A DNA stretch of 64,000 nucleotides, from the NCBI GenBank assembly GCA_963556495.2, contig OY747700.1, positions 5,204,020-5,268,019 of the forward strand, in the 5' to 3' direction. Positions 1 through 10,005 of the stretch are shown here, piece by piece. Both the position numbers and the translations under genes were made by a program. A model generated the notes under the pieces. The model was not told where the DNA came from, did not search any database, and worked only from the letters and a program-made list of their open reading frames with translations. The DNA comes from Valencia hispanica (lineage: Eukaryota > Chordata > Actinopteri > Cyprinodontiformes > Valenciidae). Within the stretch, counting starts at the first letter, position 1, and each line of letters begins with the position of its first letter.

Positions 1-1589
1 CTTCTGCATACTTGGTGCCTTACCGCCACCGACTAGTGTGGAGTGTGAAGCTGGATAATTGAAAAGTTGAATGGTTAAAATAGCACAGTTTGTTGTTTGC
101 CAACCGCCAATAAAATTCAGAAGAAGAAGAAGAATTATTCAGCTTATTCTGCTCTTTCCGGCTTTATCTTTTGGTATTCATAACCTTCATACTTTTTATA
201 ATATTCAACTTTTTATGCTTTTTTTGCTCCCATTGAAATGAATGGAAAACCTCAAAAATTCCGCTAAAATTCGCCTGTTTTGCAAAACTAACTACTTCCA
301 CATACTTCCACTTAGAAACACCATTCAAATCTTAAAATGTAGTCACACTCTTCAGCTATTACTGTATGTCTCGGCTTCTTCCTAACTTCTACCGTTTTCA
401 TACAATCCTTCCTCGAGTTTCTGGTCCCGAAATGATCAGATTTCTGAAAACACATGCGTTTCTATGGGAGCGAAGCAGTTAAGCTAGAGTGGCCCACTAG
501 CAGAATTACACTTTTCCACTTTCCGCATTTTCCACGAACAACTTCCGCTCACTCGCTCATATTTCACTCTTTCTGCACATATTATATATCAAAACGTCGG
601 TTTCCAATTTTTGCTTCAGGAAATGTTACCAAAATGTATGTGACAGTTACAGTTTTTTGGCAAATCGACCTGAAGCAAAGTGTCCGCACCCAGGAGGGAA
701 CATTGGAATGCATTGGGACTGAGCAAAAATTCAGAGGAGGACGGCTGGATTCTGACCTATTTTCGTAAAGTCATATCTCATTAACGATGCGACGTAGAAA
801 CATGAGCCTTGTGCCAATATAACTTCAGACCTTCCTGACGCTCATGATTCAACAATTGTTTTGATACCTGTTACCGTTTCTCCATAAGTTTTGTTTGTTC
901 GAGTGTAACAAATCTGCTCTTCGCTAAAATGGCTCAGATTCAAAAATGCCAAAATCATGCTCATTTTTACAAAATCACTGCTCCTAGACAGATTGAGGTA
1001 CACACATGAAACGAACCATGATTCTTCATCAAAGCCTGCTGATACTCACACTGAAAGAATAATTTCGATAGGCCTTATATTTTCCGGGTAAGAGAATGTA
1101 GTTTGGGACCAAGGAAGGACAGATTAATGTTTCCAACAAATTTATCAACTTATTCGACGTCATTTTATGGCTGTAATATTATATTTTCAACAAATTGAGT
1201 GGTTTGAGAGCGTTCCCCTATCCGTTCCGATAAAAACGGTACATTGGTGACGTCGATACGCCTTACGGTTCTTAAGTTATTAAGAGTAGTTCGGAAGCTG
1301 CGTTACCTGTTAAAACGGCTGAGAAATTAGGAGAGACAAGTGAGGTGCTGCACTTAGACTGTCTCCCCCAGTGAAAGCTGGCGTGTGATTGGTCGAAAAA
1401 TGGCAGGCCTTTTCATGGCTTTAGGTGGAGCTCCCTCTTGTGGTAGAAAAGAGAATTACTATACATTATGGCCTCCAATGTAAAACTGACGTTTCAGGGT
1501 TTTGTAAGACATCTCAAACAACTTGTAGATTTAATACAAATCAGTTCACCAGTACTTTTAATTACTCTGTAAAATATAATGATTAATGC
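1..1589. other. AT-rich stretch without a recognisable gene
   Basis: I see no coding exon here. The longest open frames are about 100 codons, lack family resemblance and have no splice context. A segment at about 164-220 (shared words include ATTCATAACCTT and AATATTCAACTTTTT) recurs near 7530-7582, on the other side of the LINE and GCTAAC repeat field. Both belong to the same repeat environment. The rest looks like ordinary intergenic or intronic fish DNA. Confidence 0.5.
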
Positions 1590-1841
1590 AGTCTTATAGG
1601 TACTAGGCAGGCAACAGCGGCCATTTTACTGTTCCAACACCTGGAAAACAGTGATTACTTTTTTAAGGGCAATTACACAGACTTGTATGTTTAGGCGATT
1701 GTAGGCATTATAAATGGATTAAGATATTGTTAGCTAACTTGCTATTGTTATCCATTATACTAACACTAGCATTAAGTTCACTAATGTTAAGTTCATGGTA
1801 ACGAACGTGTTAGTGTTTGCCAACATGCTATCTGTGGCATT
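1590..1841. repeat. Left part of GCTAAC-rich repeat field, cut by the LINE
   Basis: This stretch (TACTAGGCAGGCAACAG, then ACACCTGGAAAACAGTG, then GTTAGCTAACTTGCTATTG) is closely repeated at about 5866-6035 beyond the LINE. It ends in the words TTTGCCAACATGCTATC and TGTGGCATT, which normally run on into TTAGCTAACATTAGC. Here that continuation is replaced by LINE 5' sequence and resumes at about 5072. The repeat field was therefore present before the LINE inserted. Confidence 0.75.
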
Positions 1842-4800
1842 CTAGAATTGCGCTGCTCTGGGTGGCTGCATGTTGGAGTGGCTCTGTTGGCTACATATTA
1901 AGTTTTGTTTTTTTTGTACATTGGTTCCTCTTTTTTCTTAAAGAAGATTGCATTTTTTTGACCTGTATACTTTCTAGTTTTTGGTGCTGTGAAGCTGGAA
2001 AGATTTTTGCTGTAAATTTTTTCCCTTTTTGACAATTTGTTATGATGCGTAACCATGGCAACAATGTGGTTTACAGCCGGGAGCAGCTGATTAACATCGC
2101 AAAAGCTGAAATAATACCTCAACTGAAACCACAAATCCCCGATGAGTTGATAAGGAGGAGACGTGGATGCAGAGCAGGAGCGAAAAGGAGACAGAGAAAG
2201 AGGAAGTTCAAGCCATCTCTTCCATCGATCATAATGGGTAACGTAAGATCACTGGCTAACAAGATGGATGAACTCCAAGCCCTTACAAGGACTCAGCCAG
2301 AGTACCGTGAATGCAGTGTTATGTGTTTTACGGAGACGTGGCTGCTGGATCATATCCCCGACTCCAACGTCTGTCTGCCAGGCTTCCTGACTGTACGAGC
2401 AGACAGAGATCTGAAGACGAGCAGAAAAAGGAAAGGTGGTGGAGTAGCAGTGCTTGTCAACAACAGATGGTGTCATCCAGGACATGTTACTGTGAAGTGT
2501 TGTCTCTGCAGCCCAGATCTCGAACTCTTGGCAGTGAGTTTTCGTCCATATTATTTGCCAAGAGAGTTCACCAGTGTAATTTTGGCAGTTGTTTACATTC
2601 CACCTTCAGCCGTTGCCGACAATGCATGTGATGTCATCAGTTCCATTGTTGCTAAGCTACAGACACAGCACCCCAATGCATTTGTGGCAATATCTGGTGA
2701 TTTTAATCATGCCTCGCTCTCTACTACACTTCCAACATTTCAACAATTTGTCAGCTGCTCTACAAGAGAAAACAGGACCTTGGATTTGTTTTATGCAAAT
2801 GTAAAGGATTCATACATGTCCAAACCAAGACCTCCTCTGGGACAATCAGATCACAATCTTGTTTTTCTCTGTTCAGAATATAAACCACTTGTTCAGAGGG
2901 AACCTGTGACAAAACGAACTGTGAGAAAATGGCCACAGGAAGCTGAAGAAGCCCTGCAGGATTGTTTTGCAACCACAGACTGGATGACTCTTTGCCAAGC
3001 ACATGGAGAGGACATCAATGACATGACTGAGTGTGTGACTGACTATATAAACTTCTGTGTGGACAACATCATCCCCACCAGAACAGTGAGATGCTTCCCT
3101 AATAACAAACCCTGGATCACCAGTGACCTGAAGGAACTGCTAAACAAGAAAAAAAGAGCCTTCAGGGAGGGAGACAGGGAATTACTGAGGAGTATACAGA
3201 AGCAACTTAAGGTCAAGATCAGAGACAGCAAGGAGGCATACAGGAAGAAGCTGGAGAACAAACTACAGAGGAACAATATCAGAGATGTCTGGTCAGGAAT
3301 GAGAAAGATCACAGGTTTTAAGGACAGGAAAGATTGGATAGATGGAAGTCTGGACAGAGCCAATGAACTGAACACATTCTTCAACAGGTTCAGTTCAGGA
3401 ACTAGCTCAGCATCCCCCTCTCCTGTTCCCAGCCAAACAGACATCCCACTATCCTCTGATCAACAGCTTTCCTGTTACACCTCGGATGTTTTATCCTTCA
3501 CCTCAGCCATGGACTCTTCTAATTCCACAAGTTTGACTTCAACCAAGTCAGGAAATGCTGCTACCCCCTTTGCCTCCCCCTCCCACTTGTCTGTCTCCAA
3601 AAGTCAGGTGAAGAGGCAGCTGGAGAAACTGAACCGGAACAAGGCTGCAGGTCCAGATGGTGTCAGCCCCAGAGTCCTGAAGGCCTGTGCAGAGCAGCTC
3701 TGTGGGATTCTGCAGCACCTCTTCAACCTTAGCTTAACTCAGGAGAAGGTCCCAGTGTTGTGGAAGACATCCTGCCTTGTTCCAGTACCCAAAAGAACTC
3801 ACCCATCAGTCATCAATGACTATAGACCCGTTGCCCTGACATCCCACATCATGAAGGTCCTGGAGAGACTCCTGTTGGCACCCCTGAGTAAGCAAACAAG
3901 AACGTATCAGGACCCACTGCAGTTTGCTTATCGCTGTGGAGTTGGAGTTGAAGATGCCATCATCCACCTACTTCAACCAACCCACTGTCATCTGGACAAA
4001 GCAGGCAGCAATGTGAGGATCATGTTCTTTGATTTCTCTAGTGCATTTAACACAATTCAGCCTGATTTGCTTTGTCAGAAACTCCTGAAGACACAGGTGG
4101 AGCCCTCAACAATCGCCTGGATCAATGACTACCTGACCAACAGACCACAATTTGTGAGACTGAAGAATTGTGTGTCAAACCAGGTGGTCAGCAGCACAGG
4201 AGCACCACAGGGGACCGTACTCTCACCATTCCTTTTTACTCTGTACACCTCAGACTTCCAGTACAAATCAGAGACCTGTCATCTGCAGAAATACTCAGAT
4301 GACTCTGCAATTGTCGGGTGTATCAGAGATGGACAAGAAGCTGAATACAGAGAGTTGGTGGACCGCTTTGTGACATGGTGTGGAAACAATCGTCTCACCT
4401 TGAATGTGAACAAAACAAAGGAGATGATTGTAGATTTCAGAAGAAACAGGGATAAGTCAAACACTGTTTCCATCATGGGAGAAGAAGTGGAGGTGGTTGA
4501 GGAGTATAAATACCTCGGAGTTCACCTTGACAACAGACTGGACTGGAGGCGCAACAGTGAAGCCGTCTACAAGAAGGGACAGAGCAGACTGTACTTCTTG
4601 AGGAAGCTTAGGTCCTTCAAGGTTTGCAGCAAGATGCTGCAGATCTTCTACAAGTCTGTTGTGGAGAGTGTAATCTCTTCAGCCGTCATCTGTTGGGGTA
4701 GCAGCATCAGAGCCAGGGATTTAAAAAGGCTAAACAACCTGATAAAGAAGGCTGGTTCTGTTCTTGGGACAACTGTGGAAAATCTGGAGATGATAATGCA

Positions 4801-5071
4801 AAGAAGGATTCTTCATAAAATCAAAAAAATTATGGACAACCCTGAGCATCCTCTTCATGAGACAGTCACACAACAACAGAGCATCTTCAGTCGGAGGCTT
4901 CTTCAGTTTCGCTGCAATACAGACCGCTACAGGAAATCCTTCCTGCCCACAGCCATCATTATCTACAACAACTCCTTAAAGAATTGATTATATGAGCTAT
5001 ACCAACACTTAATTTCCCTCTGGGATCAATAAAGTATTTTTGAATTTGAATTGAATTGAATTGAATTTGAA
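1842..5071 (+). mobile_element. Near full-length non-LTR retrotransposon (LINE, Rex1/L2-like)
   Basis: The element has a roughly 200-bp 5' leader (from about CTAGAATTGCGCTGCTC), one long open reading frame at 2042-4987, a short 3' UTR containing GGGATCAATAAAGTA, and a 3' tail of TTGAA/TTGAATT units at 5036-5071. Repeat DNA on both sides shows it landed inside a GCTAAC repeat. I cannot mark a target-site duplication because the flank is itself repetitive and T-rich. A 5'-truncated copy of the same family lies at about 34078-35385. The intact frame and clean tail suggest a fairly recent insertion. Assignment to Rex1/L2-like is by motif style only. Confidence 0.85.
2042..4987 (+). CDS. LINE endonuclease-reverse transcriptase, apparently intact
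   Basis: This 981-aa protein supplies the endonuclease and reverse transcriptase that nick target DNA and copy the element RNA at the nick. A basic N-terminal stretch (about 38-57) is followed by an APE-like endonuclease with the expected motifs: GNVRS (66-70), TETW (97-100), GDFNH (219-223) and SDHN (269-272). The reverse transcriptase includes NDYRPVALTS, FFDFSSAFN (662-670), GAPQGTVLSP and KYSDDSA, with the catalytic YSDD at 751-754. Serine in place of the usual Ala before DD is tolerated in related fish LINEs. There is no internal stop or frameshift. The stop is about 25 nt before the AATAAA-bearing 3' UTR. No separate ORF1 is visible upstream. Start choice: first ATG pair of the open frame. 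Confidence 0.9.
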   Translation: MMRNHGNNVVYSREQLINIAKAEIIPQLKPQIPDELIRRRRGCRAGAKRRQRKRKFKPSLPSIIMGNVRSLANKMDELQALTRTQPEYRECSVMCFTETWLLDHIPDSNVCLPGFLTVRADRDLKTSRKRKGGGVAVLVNNRWCHPGHVTVKCCLCSPDLELLAVSFRPYYLPREFTSVILAVVYIPPSAVADNACDVISSIVAKLQTQHPNAFVAISGDFNHASLSTTLPTFQQFVSCSTRENRTLDLFYANVKDSYMSKPRPPLGQSDHNLVFLCSEYKPLVQREPVTKRTVRKWPQEAEEALQDCFATTDWMTLCQAHGEDINDMTECVTDYINFCVDNIIPTRTVRCFPNNKPWITSDLKELLNKKKRAFREGDRELLRSIQKQLKVKIRDSKEAYRKKLENKLQRNNIRDVWSGMRKITGFKDRKDWIDGSLDRANELNTFFNRFSSGTSSASPSPVPSQTDIPLSSDQQLSCYTSDVLSFTSAMDSSNSTSLTSTKSGNAATPFASPSHLSVSKSQVKRQLEKLNRNKAAGPDGVSPRVLKACAEQLCGILQHLFNLSLTQEKVPVLWKTSCLVPVPKRTHPSVINDYRPVALTSHIMKVLERLLLAPLSKQTRTYQDPLQFAYRCGVGVEDAIIHLLQPTHCHLDKAGSNVRIMFFDFSSAFNTIQPDLLCQKLLKTQVEPSTIAWINDYLTNRPQFVRLKNCVSNQVVSSTGAPQGTVLSPFLFTLYTSDFQYKSETCHLQKYSDDSAIVGCIRDGQEAEYRELVDRFVTWCGNNRLTLNVNKTKEMIVDFRRNRDKSNTVSIMGEEVEVVEEYKYLGVHLDNRLDWRRNSEAVYKKGQSRLYFLRKLRSFKVCSKMLQIFYKSVVESVISSAVICWGSSIRARDLKRLNNLIKKAGSVLGTTVENLEMIMQRRILHKIKKIMDNPEHPLHETVTQQQSIFSRRLLQFRCNTDRYRKSFLPTAIIIYNNSLKN

Positions 5072-7440
5072 TTTTAGCTAACATTAGCTATTATTTGGTT
5101 TTTGGGTTGATTTGAACAAATTGAATGAGTTAAGTTATTGTTAACCAATGTATTCATGGTTGCCAACATACTACAAATAGCTTTTTTGCTAACCATAGCA
5201 ATTTAGCTCATTCAAGCTAACAATGGGATTTTAGATAATCATTTAATTATTTAGAATATTTTAACACACTGAAAGGATTAAGTTTATGGTAACGAACATG
5301 ATACTGTTTGCCAACATGCTACCACTAGCATTTAAGCTAACACTAGTATATCAGTTAGTATCAAAATTTAAGCTAATTCAGCTAATTTTAGCTAACACTT
5401 TCCTTTAAGCATATTTTTACTATACTGAATGGATTCAATTATTGTCAACCAACATGTTTGTGTTTGTCAACATGCTACCACTCGCATTTTAGCTAACATT
5501 AGCATGTTTGCTAATTTTCAATAATATTGGTGTTAAAGCTTGTTGTCAATTTACTGAATATAATAAGTCTTCTTTTAACCAACATAGTTGTCTTTCCCAA
5601 CATGCTACAACTAGCGTTTTTGGTAATATTTGGAATTTAGCTGATAAGTCTTCTTTTAACCAACATAGTTGTCTTTCCCAACATGCTACTACTAGTGTTT
5701 TGGGTAATAATTGGAATTTAGCTGATTTTAGGTAACACTGGCATTTTAGCTAATTGTGAGTTTTTCTATGCGGTAGGGTTGGTAGACTACTTTTCTTTTT
5801 TCTGCTGATTCTGTGCATTACACTTCAGCAAGTCTTCTACAGTTGACTTCAAATACTTCAGGCACTAGGCAGGCAACAGTGGCCATTTTACTGTTCCAAC
5901 ACCTGGAAAACAGTGATTACTTTTAAATGGCAGTTACACAGATTTGTGTGTTTAGGCAATCTTAGGCATTATAAATGAAGTAGGATATTGTTAGCTAACT
6001 TACTATTGTTATCCATTATACTAATACTAGCATTTAAGCTAACATTAGCATTTTTGCTAATTTTGACTTAATAGCTAAAGTTAACCTACTGAATGGATTG
6101 AGATACAGTTAACCAACATGTTAGTGTTTGACAACATGCTATCTGTGGCCTTTTAGCTAACATTAGCATTTTAGGTAATTTTGACTTAATAGCTAAAGTT
6201 AACAAACTGAATGGATTAAGATAAAGTTAACCAACATGGTAGTGTTTGCCAACAAGATATCTATGGCATTTTAGCTAACATTATCATTTTAGCTAACATT
6301 GGCATTTTAGCTAGTTTTGGCTATCATTTGGTTTTTGGGTTGATTTTAACAAACTGAATGGGTTGTTATTGTTAACCAATATGTTCATGTATGCAAACAT
6401 GCTAGCAATAGCTTTTTTTCTAACCATAGCATTTTAAGTCTTTCAAGCTAACAATGGAATTTTAGCTAATTTTGACTTAACAACCAAAATTAACATAATG
6501 AATGGATTGAGTTAATGTTAACCAACATGTTGGTACTTACCAACATGTTGGTACTTACCAACATGCTATCTCTAGCATTTAAGCTAAAAATAACATTTAA
6601 GCTAACATTAGCATTTCAGCTAATATTAGCTAATATTTGCATTTGAGGAAGATTTTATCATACTGAAAGGATTAAGTTCATGGTAACGATTATGTTAGTG
6701 TTTGCCAACATGCTTTCTGTGGCATTTAAGCTAACCGTAGCATTTTAGCTGACATTAGAAATTTAGCTAATATTAGCTAGCATTTGGTTTATGGGTTGAT
6801 TTTAACATACTGAATGGGTTGAGTTATTGTTAACCTATATGTTCATGTTTGCTACCATGCTGTGAATTGTTTTTTTTGTTTTTTTACTAACAATATCAAT
6901 TAAGCTCATTCAACCTAACAACGAAATTTTAGCTCATTTTGACTTAACAGCTAGAAATAACATAATGAATGGATTGAGATACTGTTAACCAACATGTTGG
7001 TGTTTACCAACAAGCTATCTCTAGCATTTAAGCTAAAATCAACATTTAATCTAACATTAGCATTTTAGCTAATGTTCGCTAATATTTGCATTTTGGGAAG
7101 ATGTTAACATATTGAAAGGATTAAGTTAGGTAACAAACATGATACTGTTTGCCAACATACAACCACTAGTATTTAAGCTAACACTAGTATTACAGTTGGT
7201 ATCAAAATTTAAGCTAATTTTGACTTTAAAGCTAAGGTTACCTTGCTAAATAGATTTTGTTAATGCTTAGCGCCATGTTAGTGTTTGCCAACTTACTACC
7301 ACTAGCATTTTATCTAACATTTGCATTTCAGCTAATTTTAGCTAACACTTCCCTTTAAGCTTATTTTTATTATACTGAATGGATTGGATTATTGTTAACC
7401 AACATGTTTGTGTTTTGCAACATGCTACCATACGCTCCCA
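5072..7440. repeat. GCTAAC/TTAGC-rich degenerate tandem repeat field
   Basis: About 2.4 kb built from diverged units sharing the words CTGAATGGATT, GTTAACCAACATG, TTTGCCAACATGCTA, CTAGCATTTTAGCTAAC and ATTAGCATTTTAGC. Spacing of the CAACATG words suggests higher-order units of a few hundred bases, with local perfect duplications (a roughly 100-bp unit repeated at 5560-5735, and TGTTGGTACTTACCAACA at about 6527-6560). Frequent GCTAAC/GTTAGC words give many short inverted repeats. No coding potential is seen. It resembles dispersed satellite-like repeats of fish, but I cannot name a family. Confidence 0.8.
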
Positions 7441-8209
7441 TACGTTTTTTGAATTTCAACTACTTCTGTTTACTTTGTGCTATTTTAACCATTCAAATTT
7501 TCAACTATTCTGCTCATTCTACTTTTTCCGGGTATATCTTTTGGCATTCATAACCTTTATACTTTTCATAATATTCAACTTTTTGTTTTAGCTAATTGTG
7601 ACAGTTTTTCTATGTGATACGGTTGGCACACCCCTTTTCTTTTTTCTGCTGTTTCTGTTTATTACACTTCAACAAGTCTTCTACAGTTGACTTGAAATAC
7701 TTCAGCCATTTTCTGCAAGTAAATTCAGCTTACAGCATTCACACTGGATTTTGGCAGGAAATGCAACTTTTTTCTAGTTATTATTAATTAAATTTGAGTA
7801 CTTTAAAAGTTCTGCATTTTGGGTCCTCTTTAAAACATGCAACCTGAGAGTATTGGTATAGTTTTTCCTCCATTTATTCGTTATTGTGTTTAAGTTTTGC
7901 CCATAATTTTATTTTAGCTAGGAATAAGTTCATGTGTAACTTGCTCATTTTTCAAAATTCAAAGAAAAAAGGAGCTGAAACAACAGCACTGAATGCATAG
8001 AGCAGGAGATTTGGAGCACCAAGTGCTGCAGAGTTTGAAGAATTAGTTTGTATCATTTTTTTATGCTTTATTAAATCTTGGGGAGACATTTAAAAGCACA
8101 TAAACCTTTATTGGAGCCAACTACTGAACAAGTCAACAGACCCCAGCTGTATGAGCCATGTGTAGATAATTTAATCTCAACAAGACCTTCAACAAAGATA
8201 GTAACTGAC
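7441..8209. other. Repeat-flank DNA left of the last visible LRR exon
   Basis: No exon is recognised. On the minus strand this is what follows the LRR exon at 8210-8386, so it should be intron or 3' sequence of the NLR gene. I found no further 177-bp LRR exon and no B30.2/SPRY-like frame here or further left. Part of it (about 7490-7590) is repeat DNA shared with the window start. Confidence 0.45.
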
Positions 8210-8386
8210 CTGAGTGTCTGTATTCGACAGATGGGAGTCTGTAGAAAACCACAGAGCTCCTTCACTCCAGCGTCTCTCAGGTCCTTGTTCCAGCTCAGGT
8301 CCAGTTCTATCAGGTGGGAGGGGTTGGAGTTCAGAGCAGAGACCAGAGAAGAACAGCTGATCGCTGACAAACTGCAGTCCAACAGT
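8210..8386 (-). CDS. nlrc3-like: NLR gene LRR exon 3 (NLRC3-like)
   Basis: A 177-bp leucine-rich-repeat exon of the NLR gene, read on the minus strand. The acceptor is TTTGTTTAG before 8386 and the donor GTCAGT after 8210. It enters with one base completing an Arg codon and ends with AG, the same phase as the other two LRR exons. The 59 residues include [28 protein letters not shown] and [15 protein letters not shown], the standard Lx2Lx-L-x-L-N/S pattern of fish NLR-C repeats. A second, shorter acceptor (CTGCAG about 20 bp inside) would delete the canonical LxxCSL start, so I prefer the longer form. The open end means at least one more exon is needed, and none is visible in the window. Confidence 0.85.
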
Positions 8387-8546
8387 CTAAACAAAGAATG
8401 CAACATAAGAATAAATCAATAGAATGAACAAGTTTAAAGGCTTTCATCAAAATCTAATGCCGACACTGACTTTAAGTCTGTTTTAGCTCCACCAGATTTT
8501 CCTCAATGTAAACTCGTGTTGTGCAGCAAAAATGATTCAATTTTGT

Positions 8547-8566
8547 GGGGGGGGGGGGGGGGGGGG
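8547..8566. repeat. Poly-G homopolymer
   Basis: An unbroken run of about 20 G inside the NLR gene region. It is the longest G run in the window and length-unstable; it could form a G-quadruplex, but that is inference only. Confidence 0.9.
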
Positions 8567-8687
8567 TTGTTTTTTTGTTTTTTAGCCCCTGTGAAAGATC
8601 ATGTGGGTTTTTGTTATACTCAAATGCCTCAGATAAAAACAAATTGTAACATCAGCCCAAAATGACTTGATAAATACAAAATGCACA

Positions 8688-8882
8688 CTGAAAAAAGAGA
8701 ATCGGTGATCCAACTTAAATAAATTGTGTTAATTGGTCACATTTAATTGAATTAAGTCTATCAAAGTAAACTTATTAAGTTGCTAAGTTAAACATATGTA
8801 AATACATTAAGTTGGATGAACCTATTAAATGTGACCAATTAATGCAATTTATTTTAGTTGGAGCTGCATTCTCTTTTTCAGT
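8688..8882. repeat. Short foldback (MITE-like) element
   Basis: Two inverted arms of about 60-65 bp (8688-8755 and 8825-8882). The left arm reads CACTGAAAAAAGAGAATC, then CCAACTTAAATAAATT, then AATTGGTCACATTTAAT. The right arm is its near reverse complement (ATTAAATGTGACCAATTAA to GCATTCTCTTTTTCAGT). The loop is about 70 bp. The arms match only partly, so it is an old or small MITE-type element. Confidence 0.7.
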
Positions 8883-8917
8883 ACAGTTTTCAAACAATGA
8901 AAATCTGGTCTTTTGTA

Positions 8918-8920
8918 ATA

Positions 8921-8981
<61 letters not shown>
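8918..8981. repeat. (TA)n microsatellite
   Basis: About 64 bp of nearly pure TA dinucleotide with one TG interruption, in the intron between LRR exons 2 and 3. Open frames across it on both strands are Tyr/Ile artefacts. Confidence 0.95.
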
Positions 8982-8984
<3 letters not shown>

Positions 8985-9344
8985 CACAGTAATTAGAAAG
9001 GCTGGGTTAAATTTCTCTAGCCACACCAAGCCCTAATTATTGCCACACCGGACTCTTTCAAGGTCACTGTTCATGATTCAGTTGTAAGAAGGAGACACGG
9101 CAAAAATGGCATTCAAGGCCAAAACCACTAAATAAAAATAACATAACAGCCTGTTGTCCATTTGCCAAAAAACATCTGAATGATCCCAGAGAATTTTAGG
9201 AAAATATTCTTTGGATGATGAGATGAAAATGGATATTGTTCGATAAGCTAATCACATCTGTTACAAAGCAAACACAAAAAATATCATACTTAAGGTTGTA
9301 AAAATATAGGAGGGGAGTATCTGGACCTTAAATTGTAATTTGGT

Positions 9345-9480
9345 AATTAATTAGGCCCGAGCAGCGAAAGCGCTGCGAAGGCCTATTGTTTTTTGTAATT
9401 GTAATTTGGTGCCTATCTCCAGCGGTCCTGGGGCGAGAGGTGGGGTACACCGTGGACAGGTCGCCAGTGAATTGCAGACT
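9345..9480. mobile_element. Two small transposon scraps
   Basis: At 9350-9385 the words GGCCCGAGCAGCGAAAGCGC and TGCGAAGGCC form a small inverted repeat, as at ends of some fish MITEs. At about 9410-9475 the sequence CTCCAGCGGTCCTGGGGCG to GACAGGTCGCCAGTGAATTG is, on the minus strand, the same 3'-end type as the LINE tail at 12740-12870. Neither has coding capacity. Confidence 0.5.
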
Positions 9481-9828
9481 TGGCTGGGTTTGAGTCATAA
9501 ACAGACCTTACAGACCTTACCTCTGAAACATTTAAGTGTGACAAAAAAAACAAAAAGGGGAACATACTTTCATAGGGCTGTAGAGTCACTAGATTCTCAG
9601 GTGTTAAGGACAATACATAAATCTTACACTGAAATTTCAGTAACTTTGTCATGTTTATTCCTAATTTTTTTTTTTTATCATCTGAAGTAGTTCTAAATAT
9701 AAAATAAAAGTTTTACTGGACCAAACCAATGAAGAAGAAAACAAAATTTATTATTATGCTCAGTGTCTCCAGTTTAGTCGATACAACATTCACATCATAT
9801 CAATATTACCCCAGAATAGGTGCCTGAC

Positions 9829-10005
9829 CTCAAAGTATTTAGTCTGCATAGTGGGTCCTCCAGAAAACCACAGAGCTCCTTCACTCCAGCATCTCCCAGG
9901 TCTTTGTTCCTGCTCAGGTCCAGTTCTATCAGGTGGGAAGGGTTGGACTTCAGAGCTGAGACCAGAAGAGCACAGCTGATCTCTGACAAACTGCAATAAA
10001 ACAAT
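9829..10005 (-). CDS. nlrc3-like: NLR gene LRR exon 2 (NLRC3-like)
   Basis: A 177-bp LRR exon with the same phases as its neighbours (one base in, two bases out). The acceptor is TTTTTATTCAG before 10005, the donor GTCAGG after 9829. It encodes a unit with [29 protein letters not shown] and [18 protein letters not shown]. An internal TTGCAG could act as acceptor 26 bp further in, but that removes the conserved first strand and shifts frame. Together with the exon at 8210-8386 (strongly similar, for instance [11 protein letters not shown] versus [11 protein letters not shown]) it shows the LRR array grew by exon duplication. In this family the LRRs form the ligand-sensing or autoinhibitory C-terminal solenoid. 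Confidence 0.87.

Noticed and set aside
454..768. 104-codon plus-strand frame near the left edge
   Set aside because: No resemblance to a protein family, AT-rich context, no splice signals consistent with an exon.
5072..7440. CRISPR-like regular repeats
   Set aside because: Units are diverged, not separated by unique spacers, and the surrounding genes are vertebrate.
8775..9036. Ile/Tyr-rich frames on both strands
   Set aside because: Created by the TA microsatellite.
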